64,000 nt of DNA from Cryptomeria japonica (GCF_030272615.1 NC_081414.1:761201148-761265147), one strand, 5' to 3'. Counted from the stretch's first letter, positions 35,710 through 48,449 are shown. Numbers and translations are program-made. The notes: generated from the letters alone by a model not told the origin.

Positions 35710-36800
35710 GCAAGGTAAGTTTCCACCAAACATATCTATAAGCATAAAACCTTTCATTGTTTAGATTAACATAAGCAATAAAACAAGGGTCTTGGACCTA
35801 TAAACATACCTATAAGCATGAAACTTTTCATTGTTTAGATTAAAATAAGAAGCAAAACAAGGGTGTTGGCCCTATAAACAAACATCCCAAAGGTGGAAAA
35901 AAGAAAGGCAACAAAACAAGGGTGTTGACCCTACACAAACTTAGGCCAGATAGGCCTTTAACAACAAGTCAGAAGACCTCTGTTAAAGACATTCCAAACT
36001 AGCAACATCCCAAAAGGACTCGACTCAAGAGTGGGGAGAAACACCCAAAACTCGATTCAAAGGAGTTCTAGGGGAGTGGGGGGGAAGACTTCCCTTTTCT
36101 CTTGTGAGAAATAATAGTAAAGGTAATACTATTATTAGGAACATTGTAACAAGGATCAAGCAGGAAGATCCCCTTAGCGTTTTCATCTACAATTGGAGCA
36201 GATTGTTGCTACTGAACAACATCTGAAGTAGAGTCATTGGGAATAGACTGTTGTTGTAGAACATGAGCATCATAAGGAGAAGCCTCAAGGCTATAGGTGG
36301 TCACACCAACAACAACCAGAGGGTTAGTAGAGACCACATCGACATTAAGAGGCACAATCTCATCTCGAGGGGAGGAGTCATATGCATGAGCTAAGTCATT
36401 TGAATCATTATAATTAGAAGCCTTGACAATCAAATGATCAGCAGTAGCATCTTTGCACCAAGTAGAAACACTTTTATGGCATGAGAGAGAACAATCCAAA
36501 GCTAGGTGACCCATTGAGAAGAATCTTTGATAGAAAAAGGGGAGGCCCTCAAAATCCAATGATTGAGTCCATGGCCTATCCCCAACCATGAGAACCACAT
36601 CCCCAGGGAGAGGCATAGAGATGCCAATGTTAATTAAAATGTGAGAAAAAGTAGAATGACCCATGGTGGATGTGGCATCATCAACCATCAAAAAATGGTT
36701 GATAGCATTACCAATGGCCTCATAACCAGATTGCTCCCAAAAATGAAGGGGAAGGTTGGGAAGGTGAAACCATACTAGATGCACATTGAGTGGTAAATAG
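35710..36800 (-). pseudogene. LINE ORF1-only fragment (DUF4283 and CCHC)
   Basis: The 191-codon frame 36,784-36,209 carries the second half of a DUF4283 domain (LVWFHLPNLPLHFWEQ, YEAIGNAINHF, DRPWTQSLDFEGLPF) and a zinc-knuckle-like FFSMGHLALDCSL whose first cysteines have been lost. This is the ORF1 protein type of plant L1-like LINEs, an RNA-binding protein of the transposition complex. The frame passes into a proline/serine-rich end and then directly into what looks like a 3' UTR containing an approximately 90-bp segment twice (35,720-35,900, CAATGAAA and CAAGGGT motifs). No endonuclease or RT follows. The structure is the same as the copy at 45,281-47,254. Confidence 0.65.
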
Positions 36801-39800
36801 TAAGAGGGTTAAATAAACATTTCATTGTTAACTAGAAAGATATATGTTAATCTCATAAATATTTTGAAGACAAAAGGTTACATACAATCACGAACAATAA
36901 TGAGCAGAGATAATAGAAACAAAGTTTAAATGGTAGTGGGTAATATTGGTGACATGTTAGTGCTAGATTTTGGTAAAGATAAAAATCATACGAAAGAGTT
37001 TTTAGGCTTTTATGCCAAGCAAGACAATATGATATTCCTTTTGAAGATTGATAAAGTCTCCCCATGCCAAGTGACCAAAATACCTTGATGCAGAGTATAG
37101 TAGTGTGAAGAGCTTGAAGGAAGCTTACGAAACATGCAAAAATGATAGTCTCAAGCATGGTGATTTGGATAGATGGCATGTAACCTTCATTGATTATTAA
37201 GGACAACCAATGACCTATTAAGACAGTGTTGAAGAAAGAAACAACTAAAGGTCTGAAACATGAAAGTGTTGAGAATAATTGAAGGAGCATTATTAATTGA
37301 GGAAATTCACAAAGATAGTATAAGGACGGATATATAAAGGATTGCATATTACAATGAATTATAAGGATGAACGAGCCTTGAACGATCCAAATATGTGGAA
37401 AAACCAAGCCCTTGAAAATAATCCACACCCTCCTATAGCATTTAATCATTTTCAACCATTTTCACATGTCTTAAAAGTAAGCAAAGGAGACTCATGGTAG
37501 TTTTGAGGATGTAATGAGGAATTAGAGGACATTTAGGATTATTTTGGCAATTTAAAAAGTATACAGGAGAATATAGGAAGTAGTTGATTGATTCATCCTC
37601 ATCTCCAAAGTATTTAGAAGCATCTTCAACCAAAATATGTCAAAGCAAAAAGACTTTATCTTCAATCACAATCATGGAGAGACATTCTAAGGAGGGATAT
37701 GATTTAGTTGGGTGCCTAAGGAAGAAGTTGACTTAACAAGAAAATGCATTTATTTTCTCAAGCCATGTTGTTTGATATTAGGGGGTAGTTGGCCAATGCT
37801 AAAGTGGATGCCTAGGGTAGTTGAAAATTAGTTCTTGCATTTTCTTAGTAAGTATTGTAACTTGTAAAAGTTCTCTTCGACAAATGTATTGTATTGCAAC
37901 TTACAAAACTAGCCTTGAAAATTTAGCAAGCAATTTAATTTCATCTTTCAAGCAATTTTAGAGAATTTCTAGAATTGTACTATTGTAAGAGTACCTTTTC
38001 ATGAATAAAATTTAGAATTTTTATTTCTCAAATATTATTTCTTTATGTGCGATATAATGATTGATGAATGCTTATGTGAATTTCTATAAATCCTCAAATA
38101 TTTATCTCTTTCCACCACCTTTCAGTAGGAGAAACATACATTCTTTGCAATTTGTAAGTTGTGTAATGGTTGCAAAGAGTGATTAGTTGTGAAAAATCCT
38201 TTTTTCTTCAAAAAACTATGGTGAAATTAAACCTTCTTACAAAAATTTGATGCATTGGTGTATAAAAATATTTGAGTTGTGTAAACTAGCTAATCATTGA
38301 ATAATTATGTGCCATACAAAGTAGTTTAGGTCTCAAAAAATATTTTAGTCCATTATTTTATTAGGATCTAGGTTTCCTTTCATGTCATTTTTATATGTTT
38401 TCTAACCAAGCATTAGTAATATAGGTTAAATCAGGTGAGGTATGAAAGTAACCAAACATATTTGGAGGTTGATCTCTAATACAAATCTCACACTTAGAAA
38501 TTGTTTCCATCTTTCCCTGGATAGTTGGGTTTAATGCTTAGCAAGGGTGGACATCTAAGTGATAACAACTGCTTCTATTATTTGATGTTCTCCTCACTTC
38601 CTACAATAGATCTAGGGTTTTTTTCTTTTTAAAACATTGTAGGTATTTTCTTTTATTAAAACTAACTTCATGAATTTAGAATAAATATACTTCATTTCCA
38701 AAAAAAAATAGAATGCGGGTTGATCATAAAGGGGTTTAAACATTCCATGTGAGTGGGATATCAAGAATAAGATAAATTGGTGGCTCAAATTTATTTGAGT
38801 TGTTCATGACCACTAATAATCAAATATAATAATATTTATGGTAATCCTCCCTTAGTTGAGTGTGTCACATGTCTTCAAGTGACATATGATAAAAGAAAGT
38901 ACAAGGGTTTGGCATATTAATAATAATTTTTAAAAAATACTAGTAAAGATTTAAATGTTAATAAATGGATATATGCAACAATTATCAATCAAAATAAATA
39001 GAAAACAAATTTTACCACGATAACTTGGAGTACTCAATCATAAATGGTTTGCCTCGAGATGTGGTGTAAGAATGGATGGATTTTAATAGATGAAAATACA
39101 TTGATGGCACATAAAATAATAGTATAGTGATGTTACAAATTGGAGCCTAAGTGACACTATAAACTGTTAATGAAAAACTATAGGGTACTAGTTGAGAAAC
39201 TACAAGTGACTAGCCATAGTAACTGTATAATGAAAGACGGGAAACAAATCATAGTTCATATAAAATAGCAAATAAATAAAATGAGATTTGTAGAATGTAC
39301 AACGTCAATATATTATATATTACCCAATATATACATGCAAAAAAGCCTAACAAGTAAAAAACTAGACTAAAAAGGATTCAATGTTGAAGAAACTAATAAC
39401 AATGCTTGTAAAAACAAACATGTCAAGAACTTGGTTTTTGATAATATCTTCTTCCTCTCCTTCCCTAAAGCATTTATATGCATTTACGATACATTCATAA
39501 ATATACCTCATGTGCTTTGCAAATGCCTCTACATGTAGAATAATGCATATGTGATGTATTCACAATGTGACACATGAGTGTCAATATTTAAAGCATTTCG
39601 AGAGGTTGGTGAATATATCAAGACCTTTGACTTTATAATATTTTGGTTATTACTTGATAATTTTATATTTATTTATAAAGATAAAAATTTTAAATTAACC
39701 TTTTTTAATGGTACAAAAATAAACCTTATAAGTTAGAGTCTATAAATGTTATTGATTTTAACATTTATACTCAACAGTGCCCCTTACAAATTGTATGGAA

Positions 39801-42800
39801 TTCATATTATCAATTTCTTTTAGAAAGAAAAGTTGAAGCTCCTAAATAAACAAGACTTCTTTGACAAGCATGGCATAGGAATAAAATAAATATCAAAATG
39901 AAGACCATGTATTTTGAACTACATGGTAAACCTTTTGTCAAAAACCTCAATTTCCTCATAATGATGTTTATTTTGTGTAGCAACATAGTCAAACAATTGT
40001 TACCTCCAAATTACATTAGATGAGTTATCATCCAAATAATATTTAGCGTGTCACATGACTACTTCAAATTATCTAAAGCTAGCAAGCAACTAATTAGGTA
40101 GCTCAATCAAATTCAAGATAAAAAAACCCAGCTAAATATTTCAAAAGAAAATTTTGATCAAACAACTCTAAATTCTTATTTATTAAGATTTTTGTTTTGT
40201 GTTATGTGAACTACAGCTTTATGAAAATATGTTATGAAAACATTACAATGTCAAATAATTTGGTTGGAATGGTGTTCCAATGATAAGATTATAATTACAA
40301 ACCTTGCAATAGAATGTGAATACTCTCTTTTTCCCCTAATATTAAAGAACATCTTTATGCCATAAAAATATGGTAGAAGATGATTGACTAAACGGTTGCA
40401 ACATAAAATCTATTGAATCAAAAAAATTTAATTAATAAGCATTACTTTGTCAAAATGAAGAAGAAGAAGTACAATTAAATCAATTTTCATTCCATAACTA
40501 TCTCTTCTATAACCCATTTTATGAGTATTTTGGTACCAAAGCCTATAAAATTAGAATCATGAGAACTAGAAGATGTTCAAACCAAAACCTATAAAATTAG
40601 AATCGGAGAACTAGAAGATGTTCAAGACAAAGTTGTATCAATCTCCATGCCAAGCAAATGTTTGTTGAGTAAATACTTCAAGTGATGGTAATGGTGTTTG
40701 TCGTCCCTTTCAATTCATGAGGATCATGCCTTCAAGTTTGTATTTCATGGCGTGTAGAAATTGCTCCACATGAGAAATTTTCTCAAGTTGTAGTTTGAGA
40801 AAAGATGACTTCTTCAAGGATCAATATTCCTATAAGTATTTTATTTATTTTGGGAAAATGACTACACATCATGAATGGATGTCATGTAGGATGCTAGGAA
40901 ATTCATTGCAGCTTAATCTACTCTAATACTTGACCAAGAGCACAACAAACTTTACATAAGAACTACTATAAGATGCTAAAATCAGGTCCAAAAAAATGAA
41001 AAGAGGCTATAAAATGTGCAGTTTCACAAGTTCACTCCAATACCTCAAAAGTAGACCTTAAAACGACCAATTACAAAACGCTCAAGGAAACCATGGTTAG
41101 ATGGGCTCATCAAAGTAGACTCCAAACAAAATTCTAGCAAATATAACATCTATAAAAGAATGGATGTGAAATGTTGATTGTTCATTCTTGGATGACGGTT
41201 ATAAATGTTCATCAATAACAAAACTGTTTGAGGAACTATATTCTCCTTAGTATTCCTTGTTAGAGAATCCAAATGGTTTCAAAATGAACAATTACATTCC
41301 TATCATAATATCTTAAGAAATCAGGGCAACTTGCATCCTTCCTGTCAAATGGCATTTTGGTGAAGAGTTTGAATGACTATTCTAAAACAAGTAAAAGTGT
41401 TACTTGTCCATTCTTAGAGCGTGTCTATCTAATATGTCAATATGATGGTAGAGAAAGTTCAGTTTGACATTGAATGTTAACACACAGAGCATGCATTCCC
41501 TTGATCATCATTCTTGTTATCTATATTAACATAATAATAATAATCTAATATCAATTAAAATATAATAATATAATATATTTTTAATAGAATAATGAACGAA
41601 TAAAATATTTGTTTTAATAATGACATCTATCTACATTTTTTGAGTCCATGGACCATTTAAATGAAAAGTCAAGATGAGAGCCTCTTTTTACCTACAAAAC
41701 GTGAAATGCAAAACACTCGATAAGGATAAACATAATGGCTTTGAGTTCAACCGACAAGTCTCCATTGATTTTTTAATGAATGATTACTCTAGTAGATATT
41801 ATGTAAGTGTAATAAATTTTTGCAAATTGTGGTTTGCATTTTGTATCTCAAATACATTTTGTGAGTGTGAAGATGGCTATCACATACTATGTACTATTTG
41901 CATGTTTTCCTCTTATGATTGATCTAATGTAGTCTTTGTTTAGTTAATTTTGTTAATAGTTGTGAGTCTATCATTTTCTATAGTGTTTGTGGCTAACTCT
42001 TGGTCTTTGGGCCACGATCGCATGCAATTTGAATTTGAGGAACCCATTAAGGCATGAAGCATTCATGTATAGTAGGTTGCATAATACTTTCAATTGTAAT
42101 TCTTCAAAGAATTTGAAGATGGTGAAGACTATTTTGTGATGAGAGGGATTGTGGAACTTAGATCTGTTGCATTCATGAACCATAATAATGTAAGAATTTG
42201 AAGAGAAATTAAAAGAGATGGTAAAGAATAGTCTCTCAAAATGTCTCAATAATGTCTTCCAAATTTGTTATTGTCTATTGCAAGAGAGAGTATTGGGCCA
42301 ACTAATCCCTATGTGTAGATGTCTATAAATTGTAGATGTGCAAATAAGGTGATAGCCAATGTGATGTTAACATATTTTCTTTCCTAAATTCATTCTTCAA
42401 CTCAGAGGTTGTGTCATGCCCTTCAAAATATTTCCTATTTTTTTATATAATTTTGAATGTATTCCCCTATATGTATGGATTAATGGACTATAAATATATT
42501 TTAAAATTTTGAATATAATACTAGATTTTTGTGAATGAACAAAAGTCAAGCTTTATTTAAATTGGAATTGAAGAGTTTTTAAATTTCAATGAATATTTAA
42601 TCAAATAATTTAATGTTTTATGTATTATATTCTGAAATGGAAATATGTATATTATTTCTTTATTGTAAGACTTGAAGTTGGAGCATATTTCTAAAAGTAG
42701 CAAGAGTAGCATTTTTATAGTAAATTAATTCTTGATAGTTTTTAATAATGAATTTAGTTATTTATTTATATTTATGAATGTTAAATATTTTGAAAATTTA

Positions 42801-42879
42801 TATTTCTCAGCATAGTTTACATAAAAAAATTTAAAAATATAAATATGCTAGTTTATATTAACACATAAATAGCATATCA
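36801..42879. other. Gene-free AT-rich stretch with repeat fragments
   Basis: No gene is recognised. A 200-codon minus-strand frame (36,853-37,455) is strongly hydrophobic and without motif. The interval 39,400-39,720 is homologous to 54,950-55,330, and 41,520-41,620 resembles parts of the same AT-rich dispersed family described at 42,880-55,890, so copies of that family are scattered here. Bases 40,545-40,625 contain a short imperfect tandem duplication (CCTATAAAATTAGAATC). Confidence 0.45.
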
Positions 42880-43000
42880 TTCTCCTTGGTTGCCCCATAA
42901 ATTTGACTACTTTGTCATTAGGTTTATTACGTTGAAGGCATATCATACTCACATATGGATGCAAAAATGTCTATCAATAAAAACTAGAAGCATTTAATTT

Positions 43001-43076
<76 letters not shown>

Positions 43077-43144
43077 TGTGTGTGTGTATGTATGTATGTA
43101 TACATACATACATACATACATACATACATACATACACACACACA

Positions 43145-43204
<60 letters not shown>

Positions 43205-43402
43205 TGTATGTATGTGTATACATACATACATACATACATATATATATGTATGTATGTATGTGTATATACACATACATACATACATATATATATGTATGTA
43301 TGTATGTATGTATACACATACATACATACATATACATATATATATATATATGTATATATATATATGTATATATATATATATGTATATGTATATATATATA
43401 TG

Positions 43403-43449
<47 letters not shown>

Positions 43450-43620
43450 GTATATATATATATGTATATATATATATGTATATATACATACATACATACA
43501 TACATGTATGTATGTATACACATATGTATGTATACATACATACATACATACATATATATATACATACATGTATGTATGTATGTATGTATACATACATACA
43601 TACATACATACATACATACA

Positions 43621-43711
<91 letters not shown>

Positions 43712-44039
43712 TAACTATTTAATGTTAATTATAGATTCACTTCAACCTCTCAACCAATACTCACTCTTAGTTTCAATTATCAATCAATTCTCTCTATCTT
43801 CGTCATGCAATTCGTAATTATCTAAATCTAATACTATTAGTTATAGGGGATTGAAAGTGTCCCTACATAAAATAAAAATATAATGATATAATAATATAGT
43901 TATAATGTAGTCTTAATAGATTTTTTGCTTTAGTCAAGAGTTTAATAGAAATATAAAAAAAATACTAATAATAATAATTTGGCATACTAAAAGTTCTTTT
44001 TTTTTTACTTTTGTAAAGAGTTTAATGGAAATATAAAAA
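42880..44039. repeat. AT-rich dispersed repeat, copy 1 (first part)
   Basis: It matches the uninterrupted copy at 55,340-55,690, from CATATGGATGCAAA through CATGCAATT and CTATTAGTTATAGGGG to the A-run at 44,035-44,039. Copy 1 continues at 45,239-45,280, then 47,271-47,334, then about 54,511-54,660; the gaps are later insertions. The microsatellite at 43,004-43,707 is an expansion inside it. Confidence 0.7.
43004..43707. repeat. Compound TA / TATG / CATA microsatellite with palindromes
   Basis: Seven hundred bases made only of TA, TATG/CATA and TGTG/CACA runs, with (TA)n blocks of about 70 bp at both ends. The interior switches repeatedly from TATG to CATA, making inverted repeats. The clearest has perfect 18-nt arms TGTCTGTGTGTGTGTATG (43,073-43,090) and its complement (43,131-43,148) around a GTATAC centre. 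Very long open frames of Tyr, Ile, Cys, Met, Val, His and Thr in all six frames are artefacts. The paralogous site at about 55,418-55,442 has only a 20-bp seed. Confidence 0.95.
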
Positions 44040-45238
44040 TGTAGCGTCCTAAAATTGCGACACTTGCAATTTCAACTGCATTTGGGTCTTCACGATGGCG
44101 GCGCAACGTTGAACCTGAATGGAGACCCCGAAACCTGTTTACAACATCAAAACTACATATTTCTGGACCTTGGCCTGATCCTTCCTTGCGCCCTGTTGTC
44201 ATGGGAGGTGGGACCATGGCGCCCAGCGCCCTGGTCCTTCAGGACCATGGCGCCTCCCTGGCCCTATTTTGGGCCCGGTCTCTTGTTGGGCATTGGGTCT
44301 TTAAGTTTGCAATTTGGAAAATGATGTTCCTAGGTCGGCCTAAGGTCGGAAAAATCAGTCTCCTAACCCTAATTGACAAGTATATAAACTACTTTTCCTC
44401 TCCTAGAAAAGGAGGAAGAAAGTAAGCAAGAGCAAGACGCGGAAGCGATAGTCAAACATTCAAACATTCAAGCATTCCTTCAAGCAATTGAGCATTCTAG
44501 GTCTCCATTCAAGGCTAGGTGTTGCATTCAAGACAAGGATTCAACCATTGAAGAGGAGATCACTTACAACATACAACATACAACATCATTACACCTTCGC
44601 ATGTAAGAATACAAACATTCTTACAAGGTATCAGTACTTGTTTACATTACAAACATTTACATTTATAGCATTCTCATTTCTTGGTTAATTCCAAAACCGG
44701 GGTTTGACCTAAAGGCAAACCCCTAATCCCTAACCCCCCAATCATCCTCTCTTTTCTATGTGTAGGTTGCAGGTACGCGACTGTAATTGAAGATCTGGAA
44801 TTCTTGTGCAGAGACGAACAGATCCCCCTTCGTTTCGCGGATTTTTCGGAGGACCGTGTGCACTCCGGGCGCCATCGTCTCGTCAACTTTCGCTCAAATT
44901 TGCAGGACAACATCGTCTCGACATTTTACTGCTAATTTTAGGTCCGTAGCTTCATCCCGTGTCCCTGTCTCCGTCTACAAGCGAATCTTTCTTACTTTAC
45001 ATGCATTCCTAGTTCAATCATTCTATCTACATTCTTTACAAAAGAGGGTATCCTTGCTGTCACAACCCTTGAAACTCATTTAGAATCCAGTCTTGCATTG
45101 TGTGGGATTGGATCTTGTGGGTTTCAACCCCTCTTTTGAATGTAAAGTCTCTCCCAAGTGAAAACCGTCAACCCTAGTGACCTCCTTTCTCTCTCCATGG
45201 AGTGGGGGAACACCTAGGGTTCGATTTTCCGCTTTACA
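44040..45238 (+). mobile_element. Solo LTR, Gypsy type (1.2 kb)
   Basis: It begins TGTAGCGTCCTAAA and ends GCTTTACA, and is flanked by AAAAA on both sides (44,035-44,039; 45,239-45,243). Sequence on either side is continuous in the paralogue at about 55,665-55,690. The start is very like the LTR at 11,361 (TGTAGTGTCCTAAA), so the families are related. The first 300 bases are much more GC-rich than the surroundings and hold the motif GGACCATGGCGCC twice. No internal region, PBS or partner LTR adjoins it, which fits LTR-LTR recombination. Confidence 0.8.
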
Positions 45239-45280
45239 AAAAATAAAATATTTTAAAACATAATAACATAATCATATCTT

Positions 45281-47254
45281 TCTGTCAAGCCCTGGACATC
45301 TTATTTCAACTCCATTACTAAACCACTTAACATGCGTCTAGTATGGATTCGCCTTCCAAATCTTCCTCTCCATTTTTTGGAACAATCTTGCGGGAAAAAG
45401 CATGAAGTTGTGTCGCACTTGGGGCTAACTGGGGGTAGTAGTCTGATCGGACTACCACCCAGCCACTTGGCACCTTGTGTCACTGGTGTGGCACCCAAAT
45501 GGCACCAAGTTTGACCGGACTATTGGCTATATTATCCCTTTATGTGCGCTCTTGAGCTTAGAATTTTTAAAAAAAATTCAAAATAGTTTGGTCAGACTCA
45601 CCTATGTGGCATGTGATGTGGCAGCCAAATCACCTATCTTGTTTGTATATCTGAAACTTTTCACTTCAGCTTAATATTTCTTCAGACAGAATATTTTTTT
45701 TCAAAAATAAAAAAATACCCTTTTGTAGAGCTCGAAGTCATGAATCTAAACATATAAATTTTTTAGTATTTTGATTAATTTTATTTTTTTTATTAATTAA
45801 ACATTAAGAGTAGGTTTTTTAAGTTTAAAAAGAAGCTGATTAGTAAAAAAAATACATTTTTCACTAGATGAGAGAATCTTCTCCAAAAGGGTATAATTTT
45901 TTTTTGATAATCATAAATTTAGTAGACAAAAGGTGATGATGAATGAAAACTACTAAATTCAGCTATGTCGTACTTTAAAATTTTATTACGAGAAAAATAT
46001 ACATCAAAATAAATAAAAATAAAAAAGTAACATTGCATATATATGTCCTCTATTTGGAAAATTAAAATCAGAAAAAAATAAAGTTCATTTTCATTTTGTT
46101 TGGTGACACCGACTAGAACCCCTGATTTTCAGCTTTTTTTAGCAATAAAAAATCTCTTTGAATATATAAAACAAATGTCGATTTAAAAATAAAAATAAAA
46201 AATAACAGACGTAAATTTCATTAATATTTCTATATTTGATCAATTTACATCATTTAAAAATTCAATGTAGTTATGTGGGCCACTTCCTTTATAAAAGTGT
46301 GACACAACATTGTGTTATTACCCTTGCTATGAGGCTATTGGCAACTCTATTGGTCATTTCTTGAAAGTGGATGATGTCACATCTTCTATGGGGCACTGTA
46401 CTTTTGTTTGCATTTTAATCGACATTGACATCTCTTCACCTCTCTCGAGGGATGTGATTCTTATGGTTGGTGATCGGCCATGGACACAACCATTGGATTA
46501 TGAAGACCTACCCTTTCGCTATCAAAAGTGTTATTCTATAGGTCATCTTGCTGCAGACTGTTCGATTCCACGACATAGGAGCGCTACTACTTGGTGGAAG
46601 AATGCTACTGTTGATCATTTAACAGTCAATGCTTTTGACTTTGATGACTCCTCTCATGAGGATGATGTCTCCTCTCGGGAGGAAGTTGTGCCCCTCACTA
46701 TTGTTGAAGCTTTTGATCCTCCTATTGTGGCTTCCTCTATTCCTAAGGCCCCCACCCCAGCTTCTCCTATTTTGCAGCCATGTTCTACTCCTACTGGACC
46801 TACTTCTAGTGTTGTTTCGTCACAGACTGCTATTGTTTTGTGGCAGCCTCTTGTTATTCTGTAACAAGCTCTCATTGTTCTGTTACAGCACTCTGTTGAC
46901 ACTATTGATTGTAACCCTACAGGGTCCCTCCCGATTGGTCTCTCTTTGGATAGTCCTAATGACACATCACCTGGACAATGTTTTCTCATAGGCAAAAGGG
47001 GAAGTTTTCTCCCCTCCCCCAAAACCCCCTTTACCTGGGTTTGGGTGTCTCTCCCCTTCCTTGATTGGGGTTTTGGGTGTTTTCCAGTTTGAGAGGGTTT
47101 TCTTTGGCCTATCTGATTGTGTTTTGTTTCTTACTACCTTCGGGCTATTGTTTTTGTTGCCAATATCATGTTTTTGGTGTTGTTTGTTTGAGGTTGATAG
47201 TCTTTGACTATGTAAAAGGTCAGCGCCCTAGTTAACATTGCTTTAATAATCAAA
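45281..47254 (+). mobile_element. ORF1-only LINE derivative, 5'-truncated
   Basis: It is flanked by a perfect 16-bp target-site duplication AACATAATCATATCTT (45,265-45,280; 47,255-47,270); the paralogue at about 55,700-55,712 has the site once. Coding sequence runs 45,330-45,391 and, after the 931-bp element, 46,328-46,863: DUF4283 (LVWIRLPNLPLHF; DRPWTQPLDYEDLPF), a knuckle remnant (CYSIGHLAADCSI) and a Pro/Ser/Thr-rich tail. A 3' UTR-like region with CTTCGGGCTATTG and a TTTAATAATCAAAA end follows directly. There is no endonuclease or reverse transcriptase. Without the inserted element the copy is about 1.04 kb. Long TSD and A-rich 3' end fit target-primed insertion by an autonomous LINE. 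Confidence 0.78.
45392..46322. mobile_element. 931-bp TIR element (MITE-like) inside LINE ORF1
   Basis: CTTGC is duplicated on both sides (45,387-45,391; 46,323-46,327) and the ORF1 codons are contiguous without the insert, as the related copy at 36.7 kb confirms. The ends form imperfect terminal inverted repeats: both begin GG, and 15 or 14 bases in they share GTTGTGTCRCACTT (13 of 14 positions). A hairpin-forming GGTAGTAGTC...GGACTACC lies near the left end. The interior is AT-rich with no transposase. The superfamily is unassigned, as a 5-bp TSD with GG termini does not fit the common plant classes cleanly. Confidence 0.6.
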
Positions 47255-47270
47255 AACATAATCATATCTT

Positions 47271-47334
47271 AGTAATAATTTTATATTAATTACTATATCA
47301 TAATATAACAATAATCAGTAATATAATAATTTTA
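47271..47334. repeat. AT-rich dispersed repeat, copy 1 (middle part)
   Basis: It continues copy 1 after the ORF1-only LINE, and resembles 55,713-55,760 in the paralogue. The same 45-60 bp reappears at 54,511-54,555 beyond the large LINE, forming a long direct repeat around that element. Confidence 0.55.
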
Positions 47335-48449
47335 CTAGTACTTAAATTTCGGCTTACATAGTTTTTAAATTGTAGCTATAATTATCAAAAGACTTCAAAC
47401 CCTAATAACCCTTCCTAGACAAACCAACGTATCGATTTCTAGCAAATTACAGTCACCCCATATCCACTGAAACCCTTATATAGATTCACATGATATGTAG
47501 CCCAAAGTCATTATTGCATTTGACCTTTCATACAAAATTTACATGTATCACCAAAATTTAGATGCCCATGAAAAACAGTCTTACAAAAAACTATAAAAAC
47601 CACAAAATAACCTCCTATTCATAAAACATATTTTTTGCTTGCCTTGAGGGGTGCATTGACCTAGTAATATTTGAATTAGAAATCCATTCGGGCTCTCCCT
47701 TTCTTCTCCTTCACCACGCCATCATCATCATGCTCAAGCTCTTCATGGGCTTTCCCCTTCTGCTCCTTCGTTACACCAGCATCCTCACGAACAAAGCCTT
47801 GCTCAGAGAGGTAGTCTTTCAAAGCCTCCCAGCCAATGTGAGCTTTCACTTTCCTTTCATCCACATTACTCAACACACTCCACCGAATGAAAGGTTGGAG
47901 TGGTAAGTTTTGGTCCCCAATTTTTCAACTAGTCACCCTCTAGTACTAAAAAACCTTCACCCAGACATGCCCACTCTAGAATTGGTTGTAGTCCATACGT
48001 CCAGTTCTTTTCCACACACTCCTTTAAGACCCATTAAACATCCTCCCTACTTCCTATCTCTAAGCCCCATGCCACAAGCATTTAAACAATACTGATATTA
48101 GTTTGATATCGATGCTTTGTCCTCATGAATTCTTCCCCAAACAATATGCCCATATTTTGTACAAACAATGGATCATCAAACTTGAAAAACACTTTGTAGT
48201 CTCTTTTCTAATATATATAGCCCAAGAATGTCAATTGATACTTGAGAGTAACTAAGGTGAAGCTTGTCCCCATCTTGCTACTCTTCACCACCAACTTGTT
48301 GCATGCCACCCTATGCCAATTTCAAATGGTTGTGCAATAAATATGGCCTTGATACGTTTTAAATTGTGCTCTCATCAAATCACATTAAGCATGCAAAACT
48401 TTCAATATTGGTTTATGTAGTTGGTAGCATATGACCTGTCATTCTTCAT

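Noticed and set aside
36853-37455. 200-codon hydrophobic minus-strand frame
   Set aside because: No signal peptide logic, domain or neighbour supports it; its composition is that of AT-rich DNA read in a stop-poor frame.
42974-43817. Six overlapping open frames of 210-272 codons
   Set aside because: They are translations of TA/TATG/CATA repeats in every frame (Tyr-Ile-Cys-Met-Val-His-Thr only), not proteins.
47676-47876. 66-codon minus-strand frame as an independent host gene
   Set aside because: It lies in the 3' region of the large LINE; no family recognised, and upstream codons are broken by stops.
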